A stretch of DNA of 64,000 nucleotides from Edaphochlamys debaryana (lineage: Eukaryota; Chlorophyta; Chlorophyceae; Chlamydomonadales), in contig JAEHOE010000011.1 of NCBI GenBank assembly GCA_016858145.1, positions 310,001 through 374,000 on the forward strand, written 5' to 3'. A program made the position numbers and the translations under genes. A model generated the notes under the pieces. It saw nothing but the letters and a program-made list of their open reading frames with translations, had not been told where the DNA came from and searched no databases. Shown here piece after piece: positions 45,833 to 59,451 of the stretch (positions within the stretch are counted from its first letter, which is position 1; every line of letters begins with the position of its first letter).

Positions 45833-46834
45833 GTTCCGCGACCTCCACGAGCAGTACGCGCTAATCGAGTCAATCTTTCAACCCTGTAGATACAGCTGTG
45901 AGCGACTGGAGTGGGTCCTCCGCGACCTGGACGGAAGTAGGCGAGACACACATGGAGCTAGGCTCAGGTGTAGGTGTTGCAGTTGTGTGTTGTGCACAAG
46001 AAATTTGATATGTGGCCATTTACGGGGCGGACCAATCGCCCTAAACGTCTTACCCTACGTTCATGTTGCCGTGTCTGTTCCCCCCGCTCCCCGGTCCCCC
46101 GGCCCTCCGCAACCCCGCTCCTGCCCCCGCGCCCGCCCCCGGCCCGGCCCGAACCCCCTTCCCTCCTCCGTTCCTACCCATACTAACTAAGTCAGGGGTG
46201 ACAGCTGCGTACAGTACAGTGTGTATCTCAACGAGTTGCTGTATGCAAACAGCTGTTGCGCGCAGCTGTCGCTCTCCGCGCGGAGTCGATCGACATTCGA
46301 GGTATGCATTATGCTACTGCATTATGCTACTTTACATCATCACCGACACCATCCTTCCGCCCCGTGCACCCTGTGAGCATCGGCGCAAAGAGGGCACGCC
46401 AACACGGGGTAACCCTGGGGGGCTTCGCCGCAGACCAACGCAACACCAACAGCCGTCAAGCCCACAACCTCTAGTAACAATCCAGTGTACAGCAGGGGCC
46501 AGCACGCTGGGACCTCACGAGTCACGACGGCCCGTCGGTCCCTCAACCAGGCTACAGCGTGCCTAGACAACTCGCACCAGCTTCCGCCTCGCTTCCTCTC
46601 CTTCCACGGCCGGTGATAGACATGCGTGAACGCACCCTACATTCACGCAACCAGGGCGGGCCCGGATGGCCGGCCCTTCACCCGCTCCCTCTTGCTACCC
46701 AGTCAGTTGTCCGCCCCACCGGCCGGCACGTGCGCAGCATCCACCATCCGTCCATGCAGCCTAACTCCTCTCCGCCTACCTCCACCGCAGTCCTCACCTC
46801 GCTGCCTCACGGCACCCGCGTGCGGGCAGTTGGC
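45833..46834. other. Intergenic region between sulfotransferase-like gene and family copy C
   Basis: Contains the promoter side of the sulfotransferase-like gene and the 3' flank of family copy C. A 13-base direct repeat GCATTATGCTACT occurs twice near 46,305-46,332. No exon supported. Confidence 0.5.
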
Positions 46835-49386
46835 TCAGCTTCCCTGGCCCTCCGCCCCACCGCCAGAGCTCCCCGCGGCCCCGTCAAGGACCGGCAGCGG
46901 CAGCCCCCACTGCTCCGACGCATACGCCACCAGCCGCCTCAGCTGCTGCAGCGGGGGCGATGGCAGTCCGGCACCGGAGGGGTCACCGGCGGCCCCAGCC
47001 CCTGCCCCCGCCTCCGGGGCCTCCCAAGCTCCACTGTCCTCCGCGGGGCCCGCCGGCGCCTCGGCAGCCGCGGGGCCCAGGCGGCGGCAGCGCTGCAGCG
47101 CCCCCGCAAGTGCGCCGAGGAGAGAGGCGGCGGCCCGCTGGAGGCGCTCGGTGCTTTCAGGGCCGCCCTTGCCACCCCCCCGCTCCGCCTCCAGCCCCCG
47201 GCCCAGGGCTCCCAGCAGCCCCTCCGCCTGCCCCGGCTCGCCGTACACCAGCAGCGGTGCCAGAAACAGCGCAAGGCCGGAACCGCCAGGGCGGACGAGG
47301 TCGCATGCGTTCAGGAGGTCCTCAAAGGGGTTGCTGCAGGGCTTTACAGACCCGGAGCGGGGGAGGTCGGAGAGGGTTGCCAGGGCCGGCAGCAGCCCGG
47401 CCGCCAGCGCCGCCGCCACCTCGGGAGGAGGAGCCGGGGGCAGGGCGTCCAGGTCTGGGGGAAGGGCCAAGGGAGGGGTGGACGGTGGTGGGCTGGTGAG
47501 CGGCTGGCAGAGTTACCTCTTACTGAACTTGGAGGCACAGGCACTGTGCGTAACAGGGACGCAGACAGGCACAGGCACTGTGCGACCCAAGGCTGTAGTG
47601 TCACGACTTCCACCCTGGCTTGTCGCCCCCTGCAGGAGCCTAAGCAGTACGTACCGAGGCGGCTGTCCGGCCACACAGTCCGCACGCTCTCCGACATCAC
47701 CCTCCACAGAAGCTCCCGAACCTCCCCCACAGCGTCCCGCATGCCGTACACCGCCGTACACGTCGCCAGCCGCCACCACTCCTGCCGCCACTCCGCCAGC
47801 CGCGGCGGCGGCACCCTCCGCCGCGTCAGCCGGAGCCGCCAGCCCGCCAGGCACAACACCGCAAGGCGCGCCCCATCCGCTGGGCGCAGGGGCAGGTGTG
47901 CGTGCGGGAAGGACGGCGGAGCGGGCACGGCGGCGGCAACGTGGGGCGCCAAGCCGGCCGGGAGTGCCGCCGCTGCCGCACCTGCCCCCGCTCGGCTCAT
48001 CCGCAGAAGCAGCTCCAGAGATGCGAGGGGCCCCGCCGGCGATGGGAGGTTGCCTTGAGTGAGCAGACATTGCAGCCTCTCGAGGGCAACAGAGTCAAGC
48101 GCCCCATTGTCGTCGAACGCGCGAAGGGCGAAGCCGGCAGTCTTCAGCGCCGGCGGCAGGCCGTAGCTCGGGCCCCCGTCGAGCAGCCGCAGCGTGCTCA
48201 CGCCGTACACCAGTACGGCAGTCTGCAGGCAGCGGCTGCCGAGCACCGAGCGCAGGTGGGAGACGATGGTGGGGCTGGAGGTGCTGAAGACGGCGACCTC
48301 GCTGCTGCCCGGCCAGGCGCTGAGGCTCCAGGGGAGGCCTCCGGGAGGCTCCAACCTCCGCAGGAAGGTGAGGACGTGCAGGAGCTGCAGTGCCCAGTGA
48401 ACGCTCCCTGCCGTTGTCGGCAGTCCTCGCGCCTGCAGCAGCAGCAGCGCCCTCGCCGCGTGCTCCAGGAGGCCGCTCTCCGCCAGGCTCCGCGCCCACT
48501 CCTCCACGCACGTCGCATGCAGGGACGCCACCTCAGCGGAGTGGGCTCTCGACGTCTCCGCTCCGGTTAGCAGTACCCCGTTGAGCGTTGCGAGTAGAGT
48601 CTGCGCGTGCCGCAGGATATCCCTCGCGCTGTCTTCGCTGATGGCGGCTGCTTGAGTTACTGCCGCCAGCCGCCGGCTGAGGGCCGGCAGGGCCTGGGTG
48701 CGCAGCAGGGCGAGCACGAAGCGCAGCACGGACAGCGCGTGGGGGGAGCAGGGGAGCGGCGAGAGGCGGCCGAGAACGTAGACTACGCAGTCGGCGGCAC
48801 CCGCTCGCCACCCCTTTATCGCCAGCGCCTCGACAGCCGCGCTGGAGCCGGCGCCACGGCCGCCACCACCGCTGCCGCTCCCCCCTCCGCCAGTGCCCCT
48901 GCCGCTGCCACTCCCGCTGCCGCCGCTCCCCTCTCCCTCCCCGTCGGGCCGCAGCGCTGCCGAGTACAGCCTCAGCAGCGCAGCCGTCTCCGCTGGGTGC
49001 GTCGACAGGAGCTCCGCCAGGGCTGCGGCTTGTTCGGGTGAGCTGCGATTCGGAAGCTCCAGCACTGTGAGCCCGAAGTCCCAAAGACGGTCCTTGGCCC
49101 CGCGCAAAGCGGCCAGGCGCCCGCTTCCCGCGCCCCGGCCCCGGCCCGCCGCCGAACTGCCGCCGCCGGGCCGCTGGGTCGCAGGGGTCGGCAGCAGAGC
49201 CTCCGCGGCCGCTGGCAGGGCTCGGTAGGCTTCTAGCAGCGGGGCGGGCAGAATGGACAGCTGGGAGGCGGGGCCCGAGCGCCCGGAAGTGCTGGGGCCG
49301 GCGCCGGGGTCCGCGCTCGCGGCAGAGCCCGCGCGGCCCGCTCCCCCGCCGGCGCTGCCGCCTCGCCCCCGGCCCTGGGGTGGCAT
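46835..49386 (-). CDS. Family copy C: large unrecognised protein, 783 aa
   Basis: Two exons, 49386-47655 and 47454-46835, 2352 bases in one frame. The phase-1 intron is in the same position as in copies A and B. The N-terminus MPPQGRGRGGSAGGGAGRAG is followed by SILPAPLLEAYRALPAAAEA, which is diverged from copies A and B but collinear. A Ser/Gly linker follows, then LRFVLALLRTQALPALSRRL, ESGLLEHAARALLLLQARG, VLVYGVSTLRLLDGG, DLDALPPAPPPEVAAALAAG and the C-terminal YASEQWGLPLPVLDG signature. It is clearly homologous but older than the A/B pair. No known domain was recognised; the Leu/Ala pattern suggests an all-helical fold. Confidence 0.75.
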
Positions 49387-50174
49387 TGCGGTCCGCTGCG
49401 ATTCGCTTCTGATGCCTCGAGCGCTTTTTTAAGAGGGCCTGCGAGAGGAAAGAAGGAGAGCGAGTTGAGCTCGCGTCACCGCCCCGGGCCACGACTGCGC
49501 AAGGCTGCAGTGCGCACCCGAGCGCCCTCGCCCCACCTTGCTGCGGCCGGAATCAGGACGTGGGCGGTCCACAGCTGCACATGGCGAGGCTACACGGCGG
49601 AAAGCGAGAGCGAAGGCCGCCTGGCCTGTTACGGGGCGGTGGCTCCTGTGCGTCCAGGCGAGGCTGGGGTCCTCTGCACGCAATGTGTACGGTATCGGTA
49701 TCGGTAGCAATGGCACTACCGGTATTGGGACGAGTGGGAATGCATGTAGCCAGCGCGTTTCGGCCGCTTCATGCCGGCACCTTCTTGGACAGGTCCCGAG
49801 CAAAAATGCCCCTCCCCTTTCGCCCCCTGCTAACACGAACCGTTCCACCCGACCCCGCTCCTTCCTTTCCCACCGTATCCACGACTGCTGACCACAGCAA
49901 GGGGACGATGGCCCCACGACGTGCGCAAGTGCTATCTATCCGTCTGTCTGTCCGCCCCTTGGAAACCTTGACTGCCTCTATGCAGCTACGCCCTGCACAG
50001 CAACTCGGGTGTGTCGTCCTCTGTACACGCCCTCCCCACCTAGACCGCTTGCAAGGCGACCTGACACCGTACGGCCTCCCCTGCGACCTTTGGTCCCCCA
50101 CGTCAATCTGGTAAACCCCCGTCGCTCGTAAGTACGTACGCACTCCCACGCGCCCCGAACGTTCGTCCGACCCC
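49387..50174. other. Intergenic region between copy C and the SET-domain gene
   Basis: Promoter side of copy C and 3' UTR of the SET-domain gene. A short GGTATC/GGTATT-type repeat cluster is seen near 49,690-49,725. No exon supported. Confidence 0.5.
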
Positions 50175-53100
50175 TCACGCGTCCGCCGCCGCCGGCCGCA
50201 CCTCCGCGGCTGCCTCCCCGCCCGCCTCGTGCGGCGCGCCCCCCGCGTCAGGCCCCCCCATGTCCCCCTCCTCCTCCTGCCCCGCGTCCGGCCAGTTGAC
50301 CAGGCCGCGGCAGGTGGCGGCGCCGCAGTTGCAGGGCAGGTCCTCGGCCCCGTTGAAGCGGTAGTCGTAGGTCAGCTCCTCCCATGCGGCGATGTCGCGC
50401 TGGAGGGAGGCAGGCGCAGAGGCGGAGGGGCAGGAGCGTGAGCAGGACAGCAGGTGTACAGCAGGGCTCGAGGGCACCGTCATGCCGCCGGGCTGTGCTA
50501 GAGGAGTCGGATCGAAAGGCTGGCGTGAGGAGGAGGTTTGAGGACCCCCGCTGTTAGGGGTCTCGCACCTTGGCTGTGATGATGACGTGGTCGGTGACCG
50601 CCCCCGTGGCGGGGTCGGTCAGCGTGATGGCGCGGGAGTAGCAGTTGGGGTCGCAGCTGTGGTTGAGCAGGTGGGCCATGTTGCCTGCGGGGGCATGGGC
50701 GAGCGTGGTGGCGGTGGTGGGGTTAGGGCGGTGTGCAGGGGAGGCGGGCGGTTGGGTTGTTGGTGGGGTGGGGGTTGAGCAAGTGCGGACAATGCTCTTT
50801 GCATCAGGACTTACAATCAAGCGCCCAGCCCCTTGCGGCCTCACCTGCTCGCGTAGCGTCGATGTGCTGCTCGCCGTTGAGAGAGAAGATGTACGTCCCG
50901 CAGCCGACCAGGCTGTCGTACGTACGGCGCTCCCGCAGGTCTGACACGATGGGGCGGATGAGATCGCCCACGTACTCGATCATCATGTCGCCTGCGGGAC
51001 ACCGGTAGCGCACGAGACCACAGGCGGAGAATGTCAGGATCTAGCGTAGCAACACCTACGGATGATAGCAACTACGGCCGAGAGCACGCAGGGATGCGCA
51101 TTTCGTCCAGCGCCAAAGCCACAGCGTGCACGCAGCCTGTTGAGTACCGGTAACCCGTGACCACGCCGCAGCAGACCCCACGCACCCCGCTTGTGCGGCC
51201 GCTTGGCGAAGGCGCCCAGTCCGTGGATTGCGGACTTGCCCGCCGCCAGGCGCCGCCCCACCGTCGCCCGCATCGCCCCGTAACGCTCCGCCACGGAACG
51301 AGCCCCCGCGGCTGCAGCCGCCTCTGCCAGCGGCACCGGCAGCAGCCCCGCTTCCTCGGCGCCTGCCGCCTCCGCCACCGCCGCCGCGGCGTCGGGGAGG
51401 AGCCCAGGCCCGGGTTCGGGCTTTGCCTGAGCCGCGCCGCCGCCAGCCGCAGGCTTGGGTTCCGGAGCCGACTTGCGGCTAGTGGGTGCGGTGGTGGTGG
51501 TGGTGGCGGCGGCGGGGGTGGGGCCCTCGTGGGCGTCTGAAGGCGGCAGGGGCCGCACCCCGCAGCTGCCCACCACCGCCCGCACCTCCTCCTCACTCCT
51601 CTGCAGCCGCCCCGTCACCAGGTACGGCAGCTGCCGTACAAACGTGCGCTTCTTGGTGGCGATCGCGACCGCCTCGGGCGCACGGTGCCCCCGGCTGCGC
51701 CAGTTCTCGAACGAGATGGCCCGCCCCGTCGCCGCCTCCTTCGGCTTCGCAGCTTGCGCGTCGCCGCCCCGCTCTCCGCCTGCACCCACACCGCCGCCGC
51801 CGTCCCCAGCAACGCCCTCCGCCTCAGACAGCAGCAGCTGCTGCTGCTGCCGCCGTGCCCTCAGCTGCTGCCTCGTGAGCTCGGCGCGACGGTCTGCGAA
51901 GCGACCGCCGGGGTAGGAGGTGATGAACTGGGGCGCCTGGAGGATGGCGTCCTCGTGGCGGGGGCAGAAGCAGACGAGCGCCATGCCGTTGCCCAGGGCC
52001 ACGCCGCCCTTGCACGCGCCCTTCTGGAGCGAGGAGCGGAGCGTGGCGGCGAGCCGGTCGGCGGCCGACAGGGCCTGCCCCGGCCGCGTCACGCGGCCGC
52101 GGCCCTTGCGTGCGGGTGCGCCTGCGGACGCGGCTGCGAGCGCTGCGGCATCGGGTGCGATGGACCCGGCCTTGACGGGCGGCTCGGGCTGCGCGGGCTG
52201 CGCCGGCCCGGCCGCACCCGCCAGGGCTGTGGCGAGGTTGGTGGGCGCGCCGGGCCCGGGATCGACCGCGCGGTTCTCCTTGCCCTCCTCCTCTCCGGCA
52301 GGGTCCACTTCCATGGGCTCAGCCTCCCCGCCCACGGGCCCCTCGGGGGCCTTGGCGGCAAAGGGCCGTGCCTTGGCCTTGCCCGCCGGTGACGCGGCGC
52401 ACATGGGCCCGGCGCCGGAGCCCGCCGCGCCGTTGCGGCCGGGCGTGCCGCGCCCGCTGCGGCGCCGGCTGGCGGCCCCGCCGCTGCCGCTCAGCCGCAG
52501 CTCACACAGCGCCAGGCCGGCCTCCCGCGCGCACATGGGGTGGAAGGCGGTGTAACATTTGGGATCGCCCGCGCACTGCAGGGGAGCGCCGTGCGGCTGG
52601 CGGCACAGGAAGCAGCGCAGGGAGGAGCGGCTCTGCACGGCCTGCGGGGTGGCAGGGGAAGGGAGGGCATGGGAGGAGGGAGCATGGAGGGACAGCGGTA
52701 GTCAGCAAACATGCTGCTGCGGCTGTGGAGCACAGATAGACAGGCTTGGAGAGACAAACGTACGAGAGGTAGAGGGCTGCACCAGACCCGGACAAGCGAT
52801 AGTGAAGGCCCAGCAAACGCCCCGCTCCCCGCCTGCCCCCACCTTGGCCACGCCCTCCACGGGGTCCAGCGTGTCCGGGTCCCCGAAGGCAACGCCGGGG
52901 GTCCACACGGCGCACAGCAGGTGCACGTAGCCGCCCTCGCTGCGCTTCATGGGGCCGCCGGCCACCGGGCACAGCTCGCAGGGCGGCGCGCGGTCCGCGG
53001 GCAGGCCGGCGGCGTGCAGCTGCGGATGTGGAGCGGAGAGTGGTTTGGACCAGGTGGACAGGCGAAGTTCAGACATTTGGCAGGACACCAGGCGCAGCAG

Positions 53101-56100
53101 CATGATCACAGCCGGCTCGACTATACCGCACGCCGCGCGCCGCACCTGGCACACGTCGCACAGCCACAGCGCGCCGTGCGGCGGCTGCGGCGCTCCGTAG
53201 CATGCCGAGTGCACCACGCAGTGGCACATGTCACACTGCAGCTTGAGGTTGTCGGGGGACTCCTCGTCCTGGCGGGAGCGAGGGCGGCGTCGAAACAAAG
53301 GTGAGGTCAGCAGGGGCAGCGTCAAGGTGATCGAGGATTATTGACTGCAACCCCCGCAGGCCTCAACTGAAGTTGGCTAGTATGCAAATATCCAAGCGCT
53401 CCCACGAGCCCCACCCACCTCGCCGCAGACCTCGCACTCAAAGCACATGCCCGCCTTGCTCTGAGGCACGGAGGCCACCCCGGGGGGCAGCCGCAGCGCG
53501 CGGGCGTAGAGCGCGCGGCGCTGCACCTCCTCGAAGGCCGTCTGCGAGCGAGCCAGAGGGCGGCGGTGCGGGTACGACATGTTCAGCCAAAAGCAATACA
53601 GAAGGCACCACGAGTTCAGCCCGTAAGACACAGCTGTCGTGGCCGAGCTCAACGGATATAAGGCTAGGCCACGAGGCACCACCGCCACCACCCGGCATCC
53701 CGCCCACCGCCACCCACCAGCTCGGGCACGGGCGGCTTGTCCTGGTCGGGCCAGTTGGCGAAGCGCTCGCAGCGCTCGGCGGCCGGCAGCGCCCGGATGA
53801 GCGCCGCCACGCGGGCGTTACTCAGGCCGTACAGGTCCGCGCCGGTCTTGCAGAACGCCCTGTGGTTCCAGGAGCCAGGAGGCATGGTATGGGTGTCAGG
53901 TGACAGGTCAAGGGCGAGAGGGCATGCGCGTTATGGCAGAGGGCCTGGGTTTCCATGCAAGGCAGCGATCCCTGGAGCACACACGCTGCACAGCAACGGG
54001 ACAACCGTAGGGCTCAAGGAGCAAAGAGGAGCAAAGCGCCCCTCCCTCCACAGCCTGCCGCACCTGCCGCTGGTGCGCTCATCGGCCTCAAACAGTGCCC
54101 GCATGGCCCGGCTGGCGGTGTCAGCGGCCACAGCTGCGCCGCCCTCGGGCTTGATCCTACAAGCGACAGGCCGAGCGCAAGAGCAAGGCCATCAGCAGGG
54201 AGCACAAGTAACAGCTACTAACAGCCAGGCCAAGTACCCCCTCTGGTCTTGAGCGACAAGCGGAGTGCTGCAATAGGCCCTGTTTCTGCTGTCAACTCGC
54301 GCCCGTGCAAGACAAGCGGAGTGCTTTAGTAGCCCCGGTCTCAGTGCGGAAACCCCGCGCCGCTGCCCCCTTCGTGCGCCCACCTGAACACGGGCCGCAC
54401 TCCGTCCGCGTCCGCTTCCACCGTGAGCGTGTGCAGCACCTCCCTGCCCCCGCTGGCGCCCGAGGCCATGAGCCGCTGCGCCGTGTAGCCCAGGGGGTAG
54501 ATGGACTTCTCATCGTGGAACCAGCGGCTGGGAGGGTGGAATATGCGGTTGATCATACACGGTTTGTGGCGGGTAAGGCATGGAGCACTCATGGGGAAGA
54601 GGCGTTCAAGCCACGCTGTTGGATAAGCAGAGCCTTGGGCCCGTGGCCTGTGTGTGCTCATCCGCCTCCCGCCTCCCCACGCATCACGCACGCCCCCACC
54701 TGAGCCAGACCACCTCTCCCAGCGCCATGATCTTGAGCTTCTGGCTGATGACCAGAGGGAACGACACCTTGCCGGCGGCCGAGGCCAGCGCGGACGCGTC
54801 CCGCCCGCCCGCCTTGCCGCCCGCGCGCCTGGCCCCCACGCCGGCGGCCTCCTCGCCGCCCTCCTCCTCGTCCTCGTCCTCATCGTAGTTGGGCGGGATC
54901 ATGCCCCGGGGCAGCTCGCCCTCCTGTGGAACCGGGCCGGGCCGGGGCGTGTATGTGAACATGCAATTGGGTGCTACACAAAGCTTTAGCGCCATGCACT
55001 TGTGCAGGAATTGTCCTCGTCTTCCTTCCAGCTTCCCCCACGTGCGGCCTCGGTTTTCCACCCCTTCTCACCAGCATGTATGTCCGCAGCTCGAACAGCG
55101 CCCGCATGAAGCGCTGCCCGTGCACGGAGCCCGCACCGCCCGCCGCCGCCGCCGAGGCGAGCTGGCCGCCCGAGACGCGGCGCACGTGCCAGCCCATGTC
55201 CAGGCCCGTGAGGAAGGGCATGCAGCCGCCGCGCTCGGGGATGCGCTGGCCGGCGGCCACCGCCGGCAGCGCGTAGACCGTGTAGTCCCCGAAGAAGCGG
55301 AGAAAGACCAGCTGGAGGGGCGGGGTGTGGTGGGGGGTTGTCAGCAAGCGGGTGGTGGTGAGGGGTGAGCAGGTGGCGTGGAGGGGGCTTGTCGTATGCC
55401 GCGGCGGGGCGCAGAGGGCGCGGTTTCCTGGAGGGACGCACAGGCCGTTGAGGCGCGGCGTCGGTGCGCCTGCCGTACCGGGCTAGCAACACAGCACCTG
55501 CGCCTGACGTCTGTGCGCGGGAATGGGGACACACCTGCGAGCTGCCCGTGGCGGTGGCTCCCAGGCGTCCCAGGCTGAGTCCCTCCCGCTCCGCCTCCTC
55601 CCGCGTGATCACCAGCGCAGGCCAGGGCGAGGAGCGCCGGACCTACGAGGCAGGTCAGAAAGGCGGGGCGAGGTTCAATGCCGCGATTGGGCTGCACGGT
55701 CCCATGCACAGGAGCTTGAGCGAGAGAGGGCCCAGCTGCATGTGTTCTGTGTGGGTTCGCACAACATGCGTTTCCTCACCTGACCGAACACCACCTCGCC
55801 CGGCCTCAGGACCTGGGACGAGTCCCAGCCAGCGGGCAGCGGGGGCTCGGGCTGCCTGGCGTCGAGGCCAGGCGCAGAGGCCGACGGCTCTGAGCCCATG
55901 GCGGCGTCCGCGGGACCAGAGCTTCCGTCCGGCTGCAGCACGTCTGGCAGGCTGGCCTGGGGGAGGATGACCTCCGATGCGCTCGGGGCCTGGGGCTCGC
56001 CCTCCCGCGGCGGGGTCGACGGCGCCGCCTCGGCCGCCGCGTCGGCGGCTGGCCCTGCCTGGGCCGGAGGCTTGCCGGCCGCGGCATTGGCCCCTGCCGC

Positions 56101-59100
56101 TTCCGCCTCGCCCAGCACCTGGGCGGGCTGAGAGGTTGTTGCTGCGGCGGGGTTGGTCTCCTCCTCCCGGGCCATGAGCGCCGCCAGGGCCCGCAGCTGA
56201 GCGGCCCGCGCCGCCCACCGGTCGGCTGCGGAGCGGGCAGCCGGGGCCAAGAGTCACGTGCCGTGCGTCAGGCAAGTAGGGGGCGGCCGGCGCATGGTGC
56301 CTGCACTGAGGCTACTGAGGCCATGGGAGATCCTAGGGCTACGCCCGCTCAAGCGCTTGACGCAGAACCCAGAGCCACGACATGGTTGCGAGGCAACAAC
56401 GACCCACCCTTGGCGGTCAGCTCCGTCGGGTCCTCATCCTCGGTCGCCTGGGCGTCCACTTCCGTGCCCTCCTCCTCCTTCAGGGCCTTGGCGGCGGCCT
56501 GCTTCGGCGCCTGCCCTGCACCGCCCGCGCCGCTCTTGCCCTTACCGCCCTGCGCCCCGCCCGACTCCTCCTTGCGCCCCTCCAGCGCCTGAACCCGCTT
56601 CCGCAGCTGCGCCACGTCGGCCGCCAGGGCCTCCGCCGCTGCCGCCAGGGCCGCGGGCGGCTGCGGCGCCAGTCCGGCGTCCGCCTCCCCCGGCAGCAGC
56701 TGCAGCCGCACCTCCTCCGCGGCCAGGTGCAGGTGCTCCTGCGGGTCGGGGGAGGAAGGAAGGAACAGAGTCGTGGGCTGCGTGGTGGTGGAGGCTAAGC
56801 AGTTACATCGTCTTGTCAGCGCATCAGGAAGCGGTTTCACGTGGCTCCGCACGTGACCGCGGAAAGGGCTTCTGCTACTGTGCCTTAAGCCCTAACGAGC
56901 ACGCCGCCCTTCCCAACACTTTGTGCAGCCGTGCCCAGCCACAACCCTTCGTCCCAGGGCCGTACCATGTCGCCGTCGTCGTACTCCACCGTGTGCCTGC
57001 CGCTGGCCTCGTCGTACCGCGTCACGCGGCCGCAGAACCAGGCCTCCTCGTCCGGCCACAGCACGCGCAGCTCGCGGCCCACCAGCGCCTGGGGGCTCAG
57101 CCATAGCAGCACCTGCGGCAGCCCAGCGCGACGTGGTTAGACGACTACCTGCAACTGTCTTAAACCCGTCTCGGACCCATGTGCGTCAGGGCGCTCTCTG
57201 AGGCTTCACCACCCCATTCCTGGGCCACGGCGACAGCCGGCCGACCGCACCTGGAGCTCGTGGTACTGCTTGAAGGCGCCGCAGTGCCGGCGGAAGTGCT
57301 TGTAAGCGTCGAGCAGCTCAGCGGCCGCAGCGGCAGCCAGCCGCCTCTCCTCGCTGCTGGAGCTGGCAGCGCCCGCAGCCGGGCCCGCTTGCCCCGCCGT
57401 GGGTGCCGCACTGGCGTCCGCCCCCGGTCCTGCCCCCGCCGCCTCGCCCTTGCCCTCCGGTTTCGGCCCGGCATCGGCTGGGGCCGCCGCGGGCGCCTCC
57501 GCCCCCGGCTCCACGACGGCAGTCGCGGCCCTCGTCGCCGCCTCGCCGCTACTGCTCCGCAGCGTGAGCCAAGCGCGGGGGACGTACAGCTTCCCAATGT
57601 CACCGTCCGCTGGCGCGCCGCCCTTGCCCGCTTTGGCCCAGCCCGCCCAGGCCGCCAGCGCCGCCTTTGATGCGCCCTCCACGTCCGCGGCCTCAAACCC
57701 GCCACCGCCCCCGCCCACGCCGCCTTCGCCGGTCTTCCGCCCCTTTGCCTTCTTCCCCGCCATGACCTGCTGCAGCTGCCGCCGCTTGGCGGACGCAGGG
57801 GAGCACACCCGCGCGCCCTTCTCCGTGCCTCCCCTTACACGCCCCACGCCCTGCTCCGCCCCATCTGGGTCGGCCAGGACCAGCTGCCCCGAGCGCTGCG
57901 CCGACGCTGCCGCAGCCGCCGCCGTGGAGGCCGGCCGCTTCTGAGCGCTTGCGGAGATGGCGGCAGCGGCGCTGACGGCGGCGGCGCGGGGCGTGCGGCC
58001 GCCGCCTGGGGAGCCGAGCGCCTGCGCGGCGCGCCGCCGCGAGGGCGTGCACGGCGGCGGCGAGGCCAGCTGCTTCTGCCGCCGGGCCTGCTCCGCCGCC
58101 TGACGCTCCTCCGCCAGCATCTCCTCGCGACGCTCCCGCGCCACCCGGGCGTCGGCGGCACGTCTGCGTAGCGTCTCCACTGCAGGGGTGAGCAAGGGGT
58201 TATTTAGCTTTGGTGGTAAAGCGGGCAAGAGCCCAACGGCTGAAGTGGGCAGCCAAGCGTGCAAGCGTTGCCCTCCCAGCCTAGGCCAAGCGGGCCTGCG
58301 AGGGTCGTGTGGCTCCTTCCGTGCGCCCTGCCCTGCTTACATTTCTGGCGGTCCTCGTCTTTGATCATGGCCCGCCCACGGCCCGTGCGCTGCTTCAGGA
58401 CCTGCAGGTCACCGGGCAGCATGAGGGGGGTGCCGTAAGCCTGAAAGGCAAACTTCAAGCCTGAATGAGCGCGGATAGGATACCGCGCCCAAGTCCAGAA
58501 GGCCTCGTCATTTTGACCGCGCAGCACGCCCGTTTAATCGTCACCAGCTCGGCCAGAGCGCGGGTAGGCCCTCAGCATCGCTATGGCCCACTCCCCTGTC
58601 ATGCAACCCCCCCGCACCTGCTCCTCCAGGGTGTCTGCCATGGCATCGATGATGCGTGCCAGGGCGGTGAGGTTCGCTGGCGAGGGCGGCGGCAAGCTGG
58701 CCAGCGAAGCCGGCAGCAGCTGCACCCGCTCCACCGCCAGGACGAGGGTCTCCTCGTCACCGTCGTCATATGTGATCTGGGTCGGCAGTGAAGGTAGAGA
58801 GGAAGCGATCGGAGTTGTTGGTGTTGACGCAGGCCGTGAGTTGCACGAGGCCGCCGCACTGGGTGGTATCACGACCCCGAAAGGCTGGGGGCACCGTCCG
58901 GCAACCCAGCTTTGGCTATGCTCTATCCCGCCACGCCCACAACGAGCCACTCTGTACAGTTTCTACGGGAGCTGGCGCCGTGGGCACGCCAGAGCGACCC
59001 GTGCCCATTCTTGCACAGCCGGGGGAGCAGCGGTCCCCAGCACGCACCACGTGCTCGTAGCGGGCCGGCAGGAACTTGGCCACCGTTCCCGGGAAGTATC

Positions 59101-59451
59101 TGTTCTCACTGGGCCACAGCACACGGATCTGGTGCCCCACCAGGGCGTTGGGGTCCCACAGATGCGCATCCGTGCTGTGGTCCGAGGGGGGCCGAAGCGC
59201 GTGAAGGCTGCGGTTAGCGCCTAGGGAGCCAGGGTCAAGGAGCGTGCAACACCTGAACCCGTGCGAGCCGGTCTACCCAAGTGTCCCGCTGAGCACCCAG
59301 CTGGAAGTATAGCTCAGCCGAACCGCTGCTGGTCCCTGCTTCAGCGGCGAAGGCTCCCCAATTCGCCGAACCCTGCTCACGCTTCCCACGGCAGGGGCCC
59401 CGCCTTCTTGCCATCAGCCTTGTCCACACGCTGCTTCTTTGCGGGCCTCAT
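50175..59451 (-). CDS. ATX/Trithorax-type histone H3K4 methyltransferase, about 1900 aa
   Basis: Twenty-two exons; from the 5' end 59451-59381, 59325-59251, 59174-59048, 58776-58618, 58440-58341, 58179-57251, 57112-56966, 56738-56408, 56225-55780, 55642-55535, 55311-55072, 54923-54700, 54527-54384, 54156-54064, 53859-53718, 53541-53419, 53268-53146, 53019-52843, 52641-51186, 50991-50845, 50684-50569 and 50399-50175, 5703 bases. Order of domains: two Tudor-like units ([37 protein letters not shown]), PWWP ([18 protein letters not shown]), FYRN ([16 protein letters not shown]), FYRC, PHD ([20 protein letters not shown]), extended PHD ([30 protein letters not shown]), SET ([27 protein letters not shown]) and post-SET (CNCGAATC). 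It should methylate histone H3 Lys4. The donor of exon 2 is weak and was set by frame. Confidence 0.9.
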
